Program-made: the position numbers and the translations under genes
Assembly: GCF_013185195.1 (NCBI RefSeq)
Contig: NZ_JAAZWC010000023.1
Location: 1-64,000, forward strand
Reading direction: 5' to 3'
From: Saccharibacillus qingshengii
Lineage (GTDB): Bacteria > Bacillota > Bacilli > Paenibacillales > Paenibacillaceae
DNA length: 64,000 nt
The notes under the pieces: generated by a model
The model's database searches: none
What the model was told of the DNA's origin: nothing
The model's input: only the letters and a program-made list of their open reading frames with translations
In this document: positions 54,164-63,901 of the stretch, in pieces
Position numbering within the stretch: the stretch's first letter is position 1
Layout: the number at the start of each line of letters is the position of its first letter

Positions 54164-54919
54164 TTATTTCATTTCATACTGCACGGTGAGACGGGTCGTA
54201 ACCGTGATTTCGCCCGGTTCGATCGATGTTCCGGCAGACGATTCGCTGGCCTTGGCCATGGCGCCGTCATACTGCGCGTAAGCGATCGGAGCCTGTGCGT
54301 CGTCCTGGCTGATCGTGATGACCGCGCCGAGACTCCGGTTAGCGGCTTTGGCGATGGCTGCCGCTTTGGTGTTGGCGCTTGCCATGGCTTTGGCGATCGC
54401 CTGCTCTTCGTACTTGTCCGGATTTTCGGAAGCGAAGCTGATATTCTGGATCCGGTTGGCGCCCGCTTCGGAAGCGGCATCGAGCAGCTGTCCGATCTTG
54501 TCGAGATCGCGGTACGTTACTTTGATCGAGTGGGTCGCGCTGTAATCTTTGAATTTCTGGCCTTCTTTATCCGTGTAGGTATAGTTCGGCGATACGTAGA
54601 ACTGCTCGGTCTGGATATCTTTGGCAGCAATTTTCCAGTCGGTCTTCAGCAGCGTGCTCAATTTGTTCATCGTCGCTGCCGTTTTCTTCTGCGCAGCCGC
54701 GGCTGTAGCCGCATTCGATTCTACGCCGATGTACAGATAAGCAACGTCCGGTGTCACTTTGATCTCGCCTTTTCCGACCACATTGATGACATTCATCATG
54801 CTCACCTCCGCCGCCTGTGCTTGTCCCATGCCGAACGAAGCGGGAAGTGCCGCTCCTCCTACCAACAAAGTGCCGGCAATCAATACACTGCCCAGCGGTT
54901 TCATCCACATTTTCATCAT
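54164..54919 (-). CDS. secreted SIMPL-domain (DUF541) protein
   Basis: A 251-residue exported protein. The signal peptide (LGSVLIAGTLLVGGAALPAS, cut near AQA) precedes a SIMPL domain: INVVGKGEIKVTPDVAYLYI, IQTEQFYVSPNYTYTD, and a later segment with ATHSIKVTYRDLDKIGQLL and RIQNISFASEN. The family forms oligomeric periplasmic or surface assemblies in other bacteria and has no known enzyme activity. AGGGGTAA precedes the ATG. It is separated by a terminator from the upstream SLH-domain enzyme. Confidence 0.88.
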   Translation of the reverse strand: MMKMWMKPLGSVLIAGTLLVGGAALPASFGMGQAQAAEVSMMNVINVVGKGEIKVTPDVAYLYIGVESNAATAAAAQKKTAATMNKLSTLLKTDWKIAAKDIQTEQFYVSPNYTYTDKEGQKFKDYSATHSIKVTYRDLDKIGQLLDAASEAGANRIQNISFASENPDKYEEQAIAKAMASANTKAAAIAKAANRSLGAVITISQDDAQAPIAYAQYDGAMAKASESSAGTSIEPGEITVTTRLTVQYEMK

Positions 54920-55027
54920 TTACCCCTCCTGATTATCGTTGATTACCCTCTAAACGACCTGTTGTCAGAAAAGGTTGCAGCGGAAGCGGCTTACCGGGAC
55001 TTTTTTCGCAAAAATAAAAAGAATCAG

Positions 55028-55082
55028 CAAAAAAGCCTCTCCGCCGCTTTCCCTGTAAAAGGGATAAACGGCGAAAAGGCTC
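55028..55082 (-). terminator. terminator of the SLH-domain hydrolase gene
   Basis: On the minus strand GAGCCTTTTCGCCG and CGGCG.AGAGGCTTTTTT pair, with an inner TCCC/GGGA helix. Confidence 0.7.
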
Positions 55083-55105
55083 GGTATGTCCGAAAAAGCG
55101 AAACT

Positions 55106-57223
55106 TTAGGCGGCCGGTTCTTTCTCCGCCTGTGCCTGATCGTCGATCTTGGCTGCCCCGGTAACGGTACTGGTCAGCAGAAGATCGTTGATAGCGGCAT
55201 TTTCCGCGCGTGTCAGCACTTTGCGGGATTGGAAATCGGCCGCGCCGGAAGCGTCGATCTTCACTTCCGGACCGTGATAACCCAATGCCACCAGCAGTTT
55301 GACTGCGGATTCGGCCCACTTGTCGGTTTTCCCTTTCAATTCGATCGGCTCCAGCAGTTCATCCGGATACAGACCGCCCATCGAGTTGTAGATAATCAGA
55401 GCCGCTTCCTGACGGGTAATCGGACGGTCCGGTTCGAACAGGCCTTTGGCGTTGCCCGAGATGAGGCCGTATTCGTAAGCCGTCTGAACGGCCGCCGCAT
55501 ACGGATGCCCTTTGACGTCTTTGAGCTGCGGCGCTTTCTCGGACAGCGGGATCGCGGAGGTCCGCATCAGCATATCGACATACTCGGCGCGGGTGACGGC
55601 TTCGTCCGGTCCGAACGACAGGTTCGGATCGTTCGGATAATAGCCGAGCGACTGCAGGTCGAGAATATACGAAGCGTACGGATGTGTCGATTTGATATCG
55701 TTGAAGCCGGCCGGCACCTGTCCTTTTTGCTCATAGCCCATCGGATTCAGGTACGGCTCTTTCAGATAGGAGACGCTTCCGTCCGCTTCGGTCTTGAACG
55801 CGACCAGCATCTTGTTGGCATCCATAAACAGCCCCGGTCCTACCTGGCGCAGCGCACGTTCGCCGGTCAGCGGGTCGGAGATGACCATACGTCCGCGCGA
55901 TCCGGGTCCCACTTTGGAGACCACGCTTTCGACGCGCAGGTCTTTGTAGAGACCCGCATAGCGCTCAAGCTGCTCCGGCGCTTCCGCCGTGAACGCAGGA
56001 AGCTTCGCTTCCGCTCCGTACTGCGGGAAGAAGCGGGCGATAAAGGCGGCATACAGCTGTTCGCGCAGCGCTCCGTTCTGGTTGTAGACGACGAAGACGC
56101 CGGTATCCTGTTCCGGGATCAGGAACATCAAGGAACTGGCGCCGGGAACATCGCCGGCTTTGGTAATGACTTTGCTGCTGCTGCCCGCGCCCGGAAGCTG
56201 CGAAGGCGCTTCGAAGCCGTAGGTGGCGTCCGGCAGCAGCGGATGGATGGCCGAACGGTATTCGGACATGGCCGCTACCGTATCCGCCTTCAGCAGCTGC
56301 ATGCCGGAAGCCGTCTTGCCTTCGTTCAGAAACGCGGTCATGAACTTGGCGATGTCTTCCGTTGTCGATAGCATGCCGCCCTGTGGCATAAAGCTTTGGC
56401 TGACCGCGTAAGGCTTGACGGTCTCTTCGGCCGCGTATCCGGTCACCGAGCGCTTCAGCAGGTCTCCCTTGAGCTGGAAGCCGCTGCTCTTCATGTCGAG
56501 CGGAGCGAAGATATTCTGCTCCATATACTGCTCATACGGCACTCCGCTTGCCTGCTGTACGATATAGCCCAGGAGCAGGAAAGCAAAATTGTCGTACATG
56601 TAAGCGGTACCGGGTTCGCGCACGACATCCGGCATATATTTGGTTACGTACTCTTTCATGCTCAGGTCTGTGTTCGGCTTCGGATCCAGGTCTTCCTGAC
56701 GGGCATCCTGAATCTTGAAGCCGCTGCGGTGTGTCAGCAGATCGGCGACGGTAACCGGTTCGGCGAACGGGTTCTCGAAGGTTACCCCGCCGAGATATGT
56801 ACGAATGTCCGCGTCCAGACTCAATTTCCCCTGCTCCACAAGCTGCATGACCGCAGCTGCTGTGAACGTCTTCGAGACGGAAGCCATCCGGAACACGTCT
56901 TTTTTCGGATCGACCGGGCGTTTGCTCTCCACGTCGGCATACCCGTAGCCTTTTTGCGCCAGAACCTGACCGTCTTTGACGACGACAACGGCGGCTCCGG
57001 GAGCCAGCTCCTGAATCGCCTCCTCAGCGAAAAATCCCTCCAAAAATGCCGTAACGGACGAAGCGGTAAGCGCCGTGTCGCGGGCGGCAGGGGAGGATAC
57101 GGCGGCAGGTTCCTGTGCGGCATACGAAAGAGCGGGTGGGAGCAGGGTCAGCGCAAGCGCGGAAGCCATAACGGCTTTGGTCCATTTGACCGATGCCGCC
57201 CTCCAAATATTCGTTTTTTTCAA
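55106..57223 (-). CDS. surface serine hydrolase of the beta-lactamase family with SLH domains
   Basis: A 705-residue exported protein. After a signal peptide (MASALALTLLPPALSYAA), residues 55-400 form a class C beta-lactamase/penicillin-binding-like domain. The catalytic SxxK is in MASVSKTFTAAAVMQL, and YxN is in MYDNFAFLLLGY. A small beta domain follows. S-layer homology motifs come next: HPYASYILDLQSLGYYP with FGPDEAVTRAEYVDMLMRT, and HPYAAAVQTAYEYGLISG with FEPDRPITRQEAALII. The SLH part should anchor it to pyruvylated cell-wall polymer. The substrate is unknown; a peptidase or esterase role is as likely as beta-lactam breakdown. The start is a TTG at 57223 after AAGGGAGAAAAAG. Confidence 0.88.
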   Translation of the reverse strand: MKKTNIWRAASVKWTKAVMASALALTLLPPALSYAAQEPAAVSSPAARDTALTASSVTAFLEGFFAEEAIQELAPGAAVVVVKDGQVLAQKGYGYADVESKRPVDPKKDVFRMASVSKTFTAAAVMQLVEQGKLSLDADIRTYLGGVTFENPFAEPVTVADLLTHRSGFKIQDARQEDLDPKPNTDLSMKEYVTKYMPDVVREPGTAYMYDNFAFLLLGYIVQQASGVPYEQYMEQNIFAPLDMKSSGFQLKGDLLKRSVTGYAAEETVKPYAVSQSFMPQGGMLSTTEDIAKFMTAFLNEGKTASGMQLLKADTVAAMSEYRSAIHPLLPDATYGFEAPSQLPGAGSSSKVITKAGDVPGASSLMFLIPEQDTGVFVVYNQNGALREQLYAAFIARFFPQYGAEAKLPAFTAEAPEQLERYAGLYKDLRVESVVSKVGPGSRGRMVISDPLTGERALRQVGPGLFMDANKMLVAFKTEADGSVSYLKEPYLNPMGYEQKGQVPAGFNDIKSTHPYASYILDLQSLGYYPNDPNLSFGPDEAVTRAEYVDMLMRTSAIPLSEKAPQLKDVKGHPYAAAVQTAYEYGLISGNAKGLFEPDRPITRQEAALIIYNSMGGLYPDELLEPIELKGKTDKWAESAVKLLVALGYHGPEVKIDASGAADFQSRKVLTRAENAAINDLLLTSTVTGAAKIDDQAQAEKEPAA

Positions 57224-57404
57224 TTCTTTTTCTCCCTTCTCTTTCTTTGATGGCGGAACTGGCGGACGAATGCGGGTAATCAGCCTACATAGCGAGCGTA
57301 TCGGCACTCCTTTTTACCCTTTCCGACTTAGGACCTAAACAGGATAAAGGCGGCTTTATCGCAAGAAGTCTAAATATATTTAGGTAAATTGGAAAAAACA
57401 GCGA

Positions 57405-57434
57405 AAAACCCTCTGCGGTGTGCAGAGGGTTTTA
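57405..57434 (-). terminator. terminator of the HPr-like gene
   Basis: AAAACCCTCTGC and GCAGAGGGTTTT arms around a short GGTGT loop. Confidence 0.85.
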
Positions 57435-57473
57435 CCTGTAAGGAATGCTGCAGGAGCGCTGCGCGCAATATTC

Positions 57474-57743
57474 TTATTGGTTTTCCAATTCTTCTTTGCT
57501 GACGAGACTCATTAAAGCGGTTACAGCCTGCTCAGCGTCCGCGCCTTCCGCACTGATGTGAATTTCGGTTCCGGAACTGATAGCCAGGCTCATGATCCCC
57601 ATGATACTTTTGGCGTTTACTTTTTTATCTTCCTTTTCTACGAAGATTTCGGAAGAATATTTATTGGCTTCCTGAACGAACAAAGCCGCAGGTCTGGCGT
57701 GCAGCCCCGTCTTCAGTCGAACGACTACCGGGTGTTTGGTCAT
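57474..57743 (-). CDS. HPr-family phosphocarrier at the crh locus
   Basis: An 89-residue HPr-like protein. Both regulatory sites are present: the phosphorylatable histidine in TGLHARPAALFVQEA, and the serine near residue 46 in NAKSIMGIMSLAI. In Bacillus, the gene after whiA is crh, whose product has glutamine instead of the histidine and acts only in catabolite repression. Here the histidine remains, so it may also carry phosphate for PTS transport. The start is ATG 57743; a TTG two codons earlier is possible. It is the last gene of the glk-rapZ-yvcK-whiA cluster. Confidence 0.92.
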   Translation of the reverse strand: MTKHPVVVRLKTGLHARPAALFVQEANKYSSEIFVEKEDKKVNAKSIMGIMSLAISSGTEIHISAEGADAEQAVTALMSLVSKEELENQ

Positions 57744-57908
57744 GAGCAATCTTACCCCCTATACGAAATGAAGTTCCTGTCGAAACGCATTATTATACTC
57801 AGTATAACATAACTTCGGTTGCTCACACTAGTATAAAACCCAGCGGGCCGTTTGCAAACCTTCCGGGCCGCCGATTTGCTGACGTACCCAAAAGACCGGG
57901 ACGCTTGT

Positions 57909-58838
57909 TCAGCTGCCCCGGATTTTCTCCGCCATGATATCGAGTTTGCGCAGCCGATGGTTGACGCCGGATTTGCTGACGGTTCCTTTGAGCAGCTCGC
58001 CCACTTCCTTGAGATTGATCTCGGGGTGGGCTAGGCGCACTTCCGCCACTTCCCGCAGCTTGTCCGGCAGATTCTCCAACCCGATTTCTTTTTGCAGAAA
58101 ACGGATATTGTCGATCTGCCGCACCGCGGCGCCGATCGTTTTGTTGAGGTTTGCCGTTTCGCAGTTTACGATCCGATTGACCGAGTTGCGCATATCGCGC
58201 ATGATGCGAACGTCCTCGAATTTGAACAGAGCCTGGTGGGCTCCGATAATATTCAGCAGTTCAATGATCTTTTCGCCCTCTTTCAGGTAGAAAATGAAGC
58301 CTTTCTTCCGTTCGATACAGCGGGCGTTCAAATGGAACTCGTTCGCCAGATTGACGAGCGACTGGCAGTGTTCTTCGTACATGGAGGCGATCTCCAGATG
58401 GTAAGACGATCCTTCCGGATTGTTCACCGAACCGCCGGCCATAAAAGCACCGCGCAGGTAAGCGCGTTTGCAGCAGTTTTTCTTGACGATGTCGGGGCTG
58501 ATACCGGGCAGGAATTGAAATCCTTCCGAGGTAATCTTCAGCGATCCGAGCAGTTCCTGTACACCGGCCGGAATCCGGACGATATACACATTATTTTTTT
58601 TGAGACGCATTTTCTTGCGGACGAGCAGTTCCGTATGCACACTGAAATGCTTTTTGATCAACGAATAAATGCGGCGGGCGATCGCCGCGTTTTCGGTCGA
58701 AATATCCAGAATGACTTTTTTGTTGGAGAGCTGGATCGAGCCGTTCATCCGAATCAGCGCAGACAGCTCCGCTTTTTCGCAGCAGGCTCCCGCCTCCACC
58801 ATCGTCAGTTCTTTTTTGGTTTGAGCCGCGAACGACAT
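57909..58838 (-). CDS. whiA: DNA-binding protein WhiA
   Basis: A 309-residue protein combining a LAGLIDADG-like N-terminal part ([20 protein letters not shown]) with a C-terminal helix-turn-helix ([20 protein letters not shown] and [14 protein letters not shown]). In actinobacteria it controls sporulation; in Bacillus it affects division and chromosome segregation. It starts seven bases after the yvcK stop and is certainly co-transcribed with it. Confidence 0.95.
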   Translation of the reverse strand: MSFAAQTKKELTMVEAGACCEKAELSALIRMNGSIQLSNKKVILDISTENAAIARRIYSLIKKHFSVHTELLVRKKMRLKKNNVYIVRIPAGVQELLGSLKITSEGFQFLPGISPDIVKKNCCKRAYLRGAFMAGGSVNNPEGSSYHLEIASMYEEHCQSLVNLANEFHLNARCIERKKGFIFYLKEGEKIIELLNIIGAHQALFKFEDVRIMRDMRNSVNRIVNCETANLNKTIGAAVRQIDNIRFLQKEIGLENLPDKLREVAEVRLAHPEINLKEVGELLKGTVSKSGVNHRLRKLDIMAEKIRGS

Positions 58839-58845
58839 GGGCTGT

Positions 58846-59841
58846 TCACCCCTTCCGTATCATCCAGTCTTCCACGAGTCGGTTAATATGTTCACTCAAT
58901 TTGTCCGCGTCATGCCGCAGATAGGTACCGTATTTGACAAAAGTATCGGCAATAACGGTACAGTTGGTTCCCGCGATCTCTTCCAGATCCAGCCGGACCG
59001 GTGTCGCGCCTTCTTCCGCATAACGCAGCTGCACGTCTTCGGGAATATGCCCGCTGTTGACCAGCACATAATCGAACAGATGGCTGCCGACATGATCGTA
59101 AACGGCTTGAAGATGATCGCCCACGCTGAAACCGTCCGTTTCCCCCGGTTGGGTCATCACGTTGCAGATATACATCTTGATCGCATTGGACGCGACCACC
59201 GCTTCGGCCAACTGCGGAACCAGCAGGTTCGGCAGCAGGCTTGTATACAGGCTTCCGGGTCCGATCAGAATCGCATCGGCGCGCTGGATTGCCAGCACCG
59301 CTTCCGGCAGCGCTTCGACTTCCGCCGGCTCGAGGAAGATCCGCTTGATCTTCCCGCCGTATTCGGGAATACTCGATTCGCCGGTCACGATCGTGCCGTC
59401 TTCCATCTCCGCATGCAGAATAACGCCTTCTTTTGCCGCCGGATAGACGCGTCCGCGAACGGCGAAGACCCGCCCGAGCTCGCGCACGGCGGTCACAAAG
59501 TCCCCCGAGATGTCCGTCATCGCCGCCAGGATCAGGTTGCCGAGACTGTGTCCCGCCAGCCCATTCCCCGTCTTGAAGCGATAGCTCAGCATTTCGGACA
59601 GCAGCGGCTCCACGTCGGCCAGCGACGTGAGCACGTTGCGGATATCGCCCGGAGGCGGCATCTGCAGTTCGCTGCGCAGGATGCCGGAGCTTCCGCCGTC
59701 GTCGGCCACCGTTACGATGGCCGTAATGTCGAGCGGCTGCTCCTTCAGTCCCCGCAGCATCACGGAAAGCCCCGTTCCCCCGCCCATGACCACGATGCGC
59801 GGACGGCGGACGGGCCGCAGTGCCTGTTGTTTAATACTCAT
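58846..59841 (-). CDS. yvcK: YvcK/gluconeogenesis factor (CofD-like)
   Basis: A 331-residue protein of the YvcK family. [18 protein letters not shown] is the nucleotide-sugar-binding loop, [10 protein letters not shown] is near residue 50, and [16 protein letters not shown] is in the middle. In Bacillus it binds UDP-GlcNAc and is needed for cell shape and growth on gluconeogenic carbon. Its gene sits between rapZ and whiA, as in most Firmicutes. Confidence 0.95.
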   Translation of the reverse strand: MSIKQQALRPVRRPRIVVMGGGTGLSVMLRGLKEQPLDITAIVTVADDGGSSGILRSELQMPPPGDIRNVLTSLADVEPLLSEMLSYRFKTGNGLAGHSLGNLILAAMTDISGDFVTAVRELGRVFAVRGRVYPAAKEGVILHAEMEDGTIVTGESSIPEYGGKIKRIFLEPAEVEALPEAVLAIQRADAILIGPGSLYTSLLPNLLVPQLAEAVVASNAIKMYICNVMTQPGETDGFSVGDHLQAVYDHVGSHLFDYVLVNSGHIPEDVQLRYAEEGATPVRLDLEEIAGTNCTVIADTFVKYGTYLRHDADKLSEHINRLVEDWMIRKG

Positions 59842-59920
59842 GAATGTTCACTCCTCCGTACGTCGACCGCTTCCGATATGACGTTCTTCGCGAACGGGCT
59901 TACCGCCCCGCTTCGCTTAT

Positions 59921-60826
59921 TCAGTGGCGGTCCCGATCGGCGTCCCGGTGATTGACACGCACTTTTTCGGTTTCGCTAGCTCCCAGCATCCGGCCCAAAT
60001 ATTCGGAAATCGCGACCGAACGGTGTTTGCCGCCCGTACAGCCGATTCCGATAATCACCTGGCTTTTGCCTTCTTTTCGATACTGCGGGATAAGGAAATG
60101 CAGCATATCCAGCAGTTTGGTCAGAAACGTCTGGGTCTCCGGCCATTTCATGACATAGTCGTAAACGTCGCTGTTCTGACCGGTCAGCGGACGCAGATTG
60201 TCGACATAATGCGGATTCGGCAGGAAACGGACGTCGAAGATCAGATCCGCATCGATCGGTACGCCGTATTTGAAACCGAACGACGTCACGTTGACCGAGA
60301 GGCGGTTGCTTTCCATATGGGAAAATCGGGAAATGATCTTCTCTTTGAGCACCGCCGGCTTCATGTTCGTCGTATCGATAATCTGCGTCGCCGAATTCTT
60401 CAGCTCTTCCAGCATTTTGCGCTCAAGGCGTATGCCGTCGAGCGGCATGCCGTCCGGTGCGAGCGGATGGCGGCGGCGCGTTTCCTTGTAGCGCTGCACC
60501 AGTACCGCATCGGCGGCATCAAAGAACAGAATCTCGCTGTGAATCGTAAAATGGTCTTTGATGTAGGCGAGCGATTCGGACAGGGCCGCGAAAAATTCCC
60601 GGCCCCGCAGGTCGATGACCAGCGCGACCTTGGCGATTTTGCCGTTCGACTGTTCGATCAGTTCCGCAAACTTGGGGATCAGGACCGGCGGCAGATTGTC
60701 GACACAGAAGAAGCCCAGATCTTCCAGGCTCTGTACGGCGATCGTCTTGCCGGCTCCCGACATTCCCGTAATGATCATCAGCGTGGCGGACGCAGCCGCC
60801 ACCTTATTGCTCGAAATCTCGGTCAT
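59921..60826 (-). CDS. rapZ: RNase adapter/nucleotide-binding protein RapZ (YvcJ)
   Basis: A 301-residue P-loop protein. [20 protein letters not shown] is the Walker A region, and [18 protein letters not shown] follows. [20 protein letters not shown] lies in the C-terminal domain that in E. coli binds GlmZ/GlmY RNA. In Bacillus YvcJ hydrolyses ATP/GTP and affects competence. It forms an operon with glk upstream and yvcK downstream. Confidence 0.95.
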   Translation of the reverse strand: MTEISSNKVAAASATLMIITGMSGAGKTIAVQSLEDLGFFCVDNLPPVLIPKFAELIEQSNGKIAKVALVIDLRGREFFAALSESLAYIKDHFTIHSEILFFDAADAVLVQRYKETRRRHPLAPDGMPLDGIRLERKMLEELKNSATQIIDTTNMKPAVLKEKIISRFSHMESNRLSVNVTSFGFKYGVPIDADLIFDVRFLPNPHYVDNLRPLTGQNSDVYDYVMKWPETQTFLTKLLDMLHFLIPQYRKEGKSQVIIGIGCTGGKHRSVAISEYLGRMLGASETEKVRVNHRDADRDRH

Positions 60827-60854
60827 GCGGGTTCCCTCCCTGGAATAGCGATCA

Positions 60855-61802
60855 TTAACGAAGCATCAAGCCCGCTGCGCCGACCATGCCTGCATCGTTG
60901 CCAAGCATCGCCGGTACGATTTGTACGCCGCGCTGCAGCGGATCGGGCGTCAGCTGTGCAAACGTCTCGCGAATCGGGTCGAACAGAATGTCGCCCGCTT
61001 TCGATACGCCGCCGCCGATGATAAAGCTTTGCGGGTTCAGTACGGCCGCTACGGCCGCCATCGATTTGCCGAGATACAGCGCGGCGCGTTTGACGATGCG
61101 CAGCGCGACTTCGTCGCCCGCTTTGGCCGCGTCGAATACGGTCTTCGCGGTAATCTCGCTGGCGTCGGAGATAAAGGTGCGCTCTCCGCGCTCCACGGCT
61201 TCTTTCGCCATGCGAATAATGCCGGTAGCCGAAGATACGGTCTCCAGACAGCCGGTCTTGCCGCAGCCGCACTGGATCGCTTCCAGATCCGGCACGACAT
61301 CGATATGGCCGATCTCGCCCGCCATGCCGGCGGAGCCTTGATAGATGCGGCCGTTGATGATGATTCCGCCGCCTACGCCGGTTCCCAGCGTATAGCATAC
61401 ACAGTTCTCGATACCCGCTCCGGCACCGCTCCAGGCTTCGCCGAGAGCCGCGACGTTGGCATCGTTGTCGATCTTGACGGGCTTGCCCAGCCGCTCCTCG
61501 AGAATGGCGCGGATTGGAACGTCTTTAAAGCCTATGTTCGGCGCCATGACGATGATCCCGTCACGCACATTGGTGAATCCGGCAACTCCGGCGCCGACCC
61601 CGGCCAGTTGTTCCCAGGAATACGGTGATTCTTCAACGACGCGGCGAACGTAGGCCGCCATATTGGAGATTACCGTTTCCGGACCTTCGGATACTCCCGT
61701 TGGCCCTTCGTAAGTATGCAGCAGGACGCCGCTCTCGCTGCACAGACCGACCTTGATCGTGGTGCCGCCCAGATCCATCCCGACGTAGACATTTTCAGAC
61801 AT
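60855..61802 (-). CDS. glk: ROK-family glucokinase
   Basis: A 315-residue kinase phosphorylating glucose to glucose-6-phosphate. It has [13 protein letters not shown] (ATP loop), the sugar site [25 protein letters not shown], the ROK zinc motif [14 protein letters not shown], and GGGVSKAGD. The ATG at 61802 is preferred to an upstream frame start. Its place at the head of the rapZ-yvcK-whiA cluster links sugar entry with the cell-wall and gluconeogenesis factors. The gene name glcK is used in Bacillus. Confidence 0.93.
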   Translation of the reverse strand: MSENVYVGMDLGGTTIKVGLCSESGVLLHTYEGPTGVSEGPETVISNMAAYVRRVVEESPYSWEQLAGVGAGVAGFTNVRDGIIVMAPNIGFKDVPIRAILEERLGKPVKIDNDANVAALGEAWSGAGAGIENCVCYTLGTGVGGGIIINGRIYQGSAGMAGEIGHIDVVPDLEAIQCGCGKTGCLETVSSATGIIRMAKEAVERGERTFISDASEITAKTVFDAAKAGDEVALRIVKRAALYLGKSMAAVAAVLNPQSFIIGGGVSKAGDILFDPIRETFAQLTPDPLQRGVQIVPAMLGNDAGMVGAAGLMLR

Positions 61803-62205
61803 GATACAAGCCACCTTTTTTCTTCAATATAGAGAATATGGGAACCGATCAGACCGTTTGCTTGGACCCGGCCGCTTCGGAACTGCAGCCCGCCCGGGAA
61901 AACGCTACAATCCGTTTCCTTCGTCTCCCACTATAAGCGAACGCCCGGTTTCGGTCAAGCGAGTGGGCCGCGGCGCAAAGCCTCGCCCCGCAAGGGTCGA
62001 AAGCCTTCTCCCCAATGCCGCCCGCCCGCTTTTGCCCGTTCGCCTGCCGGGGCGGCGGGCAGCGGAACACCCGGGGGCGTTGAAACCCTTGCGGGGCGGG
62101 CGGTTGCGCGCTTTTCCCCGATTGTATAGAGCAAAAACCCTTTGTTCGCCGGCGGCGAACAAAGGGTTGAAAACAAAAGGTGAGAAGAAGCGGCCGGGAT
62201 CTCGA
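61803..62205. other. GC-rich intergenic region with a long inverted repeat
   Basis: CGCCCCGCAAGGGT at 61984-61997 is repeated inverted and perfect at 62085-62098, enclosing GC-rich, partly self-complementary sequence. A terminator lies at 62135-62172. No supported gene was found, although open frames exist because of the base composition. Confidence 0.55.
62135..62172 (-). terminator. terminator of the DUF438 gene
   Basis: AACCCTTTGTTCGCC and GGCGAACAAAGGGTT arms pair around a three-base loop, followed on the minus strand by TTTGC. Confidence 0.88.
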
Positions 62206-63837
62206 TCACACTTCCGACAAGATGCGTTTTTGTCCGTCCAATTCGCGAATCGGCGCTACATTTTGGGTAAATTCGAGAGTCCCGAGATAGGTTCCCGCTG
62301 CATCCCGAATCGCAAAGTAGCGGATATAGACGAACTTGTCCTTGAACGGAATCCAGAAATCTTCATGGTCTTTGCGGCCCGCTTTGAAATCGTTCAGCAG
62401 TTCTTCGACCACATGCACGCTTTGCGGCGGATGGCAGTTCTGTACGGAGCGCCCGATGACCGCTTTGGTACGCGCGAAGATCCGTTCTTTGCCGTGCGAG
62501 AAATACCGCACGATATCGTTCTCGTCGATAAAGGTCAGATCGACAGGCAGATGATTCATGATCAGTTCCATCTGCTGGACGGAGAGAATCCCCGTATCGA
62601 AGCGGATATAACCGTCGGACACCGGCGCGGAGTCCGCCGCACCCGCCTGCGGATGTACCGGACGGCCTTCTGCCGCAGCATCCATCGCGGCGGCCTGCCG
62701 GGCCAGATCGGCCGCCTGCTCGGCCATTTTCGCGGCCTGCATCGCCATGGCCGAGGCCTGAGCGGCCAGATCGGCGGCCGAAACGGACGGCTTCGTTTCT
62801 GCGGTCGGAAGCTGGGCCTGTTCCCGTTCCTGCCGAAGCATGTCCGCGACCCACTGCGGCATTCCGGCCGGTCTGCCGGTAGTATCGGCTCCGCCTTCCG
62901 CCTTGAACGCCGGCACCGCCTCTTCTCCGCCCGGTCTACCCGCTTCTACGGCAGGCCTTTCAGGACGGGTAGGCCCGGCTCCGCCTTCCGCCTCCTTCGC
63001 CTTGTCTCCGGGCGCCGAAGCACGGGCGGGAATCCAGCGGCTTGTGCCCGGAATCAGGCAGTACCCGATTTCTTCGGTTTCTTCCGCGATTTTCACCCAT
63101 TCGTCTTCGGTCAGCTTTTTCAAAGCCATCGGCAGCAGGATATTTTCTTCCTTGAAGATCATTTCTTCGACTTCGCGCACCGCGTTTTCGATTCGCTCCT
63201 GCACCTGCACGCGATCGCCTGCGTATTCGGCCAGCATCTTTTTTGCCGCTTTGATCTCCGCCCGGATTCCGTCATCCACGCCCCACATGACCTGGGTAGG
63301 ACCGTAAATGCCGTAGCGTTCGAGATAAGGAAACAGCAGATTTTCTTTACGCGAGTAATGTTTGTCCACATCGAGGAGCAGATTGAGATCTTCCAGCAGT
63401 TTGTAGCGGTTGGCATCGGAATCGTCCTTGACGAATTTCTCCAGATGCAGGGCAATCGAGAAACCGGTCAAGCGCTCGAGCTCCCGGTTTTCCAGCTTGA
63501 ACGTATGCACCGGGTGTCCGGGCTGCGCTTCGGGCGCCGAAGGAGCGGCACCGTGAATATCCGAGATCGAACCTTCGAAGATCGAAGCGTGAACGGAACA
63601 CAGACGCTGGACTTCGGAGACGGGAATGCCTTCTTCGCGCATCAGCGAATCTTCGAGCAGCGAGATTTCTTCCACCTCGACGCTGCCTACCGCTTCCCGG
63701 AACCGTTCTTTGACCTGTGCCGGATCGACTCCTTCATGCAGCTGCTTGATGATCGCCTTCAACTCTTCCCGCCGCCGCAGCTGCTGTTCGTCCATATTTT
63801 TCGCCGCGTGTTCGCGGTTGTTGATCAATTCGCTCAT
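62206..63837 (-). CDS. DUF438, hemerythrin-like and PAS protein
   Basis: A 543-residue protein of three parts. Residues 20-90 match DUF438 (ELKAIIKQLHEGVDPAQVKE, GIPVSEVQRLCSVH). Residues 105-265 look like a hemerythrin/HHE bundle with histidines and glutamates (LHLEKFVKDD, VDKHYSRKENLLFPYLER, MIFKEENILLPMAL). After a low-complexity Ala/Gly/Pro linker of about 140 residues, a PAS-type domain follows (MNHLPVDLTFIDENDIVRYF, IGRSVQNCHPPQSVHVVEEL). Similar proteins bind di-iron or heme and take part in redox or nitric-oxide sensing; the exact role is unknown. ATG 63837 follows GGAGGAGCGAG. Confidence 0.88.
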   Translation of the reverse strand: MSELINNREHAAKNMDEQQLRRREELKAIIKQLHEGVDPAQVKERFREAVGSVEVEEISLLEDSLMREEGIPVSEVQRLCSVHASIFEGSISDIHGAAPSAPEAQPGHPVHTFKLENRELERLTGFSIALHLEKFVKDDSDANRYKLLEDLNLLLDVDKHYSRKENLLFPYLERYGIYGPTQVMWGVDDGIRAEIKAAKKMLAEYAGDRVQVQERIENAVREVEEMIFKEENILLPMALKKLTEDEWVKIAEETEEIGYCLIPGTSRWIPARASAPGDKAKEAEGGAGPTRPERPAVEAGRPGGEEAVPAFKAEGGADTTGRPAGMPQWVADMLRQEREQAQLPTAETKPSVSAADLAAQASAMAMQAAKMAEQAADLARQAAAMDAAAEGRPVHPQAGAADSAPVSDGYIRFDTGILSVQQMELIMNHLPVDLTFIDENDIVRYFSHGKERIFARTKAVIGRSVQNCHPPQSVHVVEELLNDFKAGRKDHEDFWIPFKDKFVYIRYFAIRDAAGTYLGTLEFTQNVAPIRELDGQKRILSEV

Positions 63838-63901
63838 GGCTCTCGCTCCTCCTTGAATGGTCGTGCCCGTTGGGTCCGCGTGCCGCATGTTCGTACCTAA
63901 T

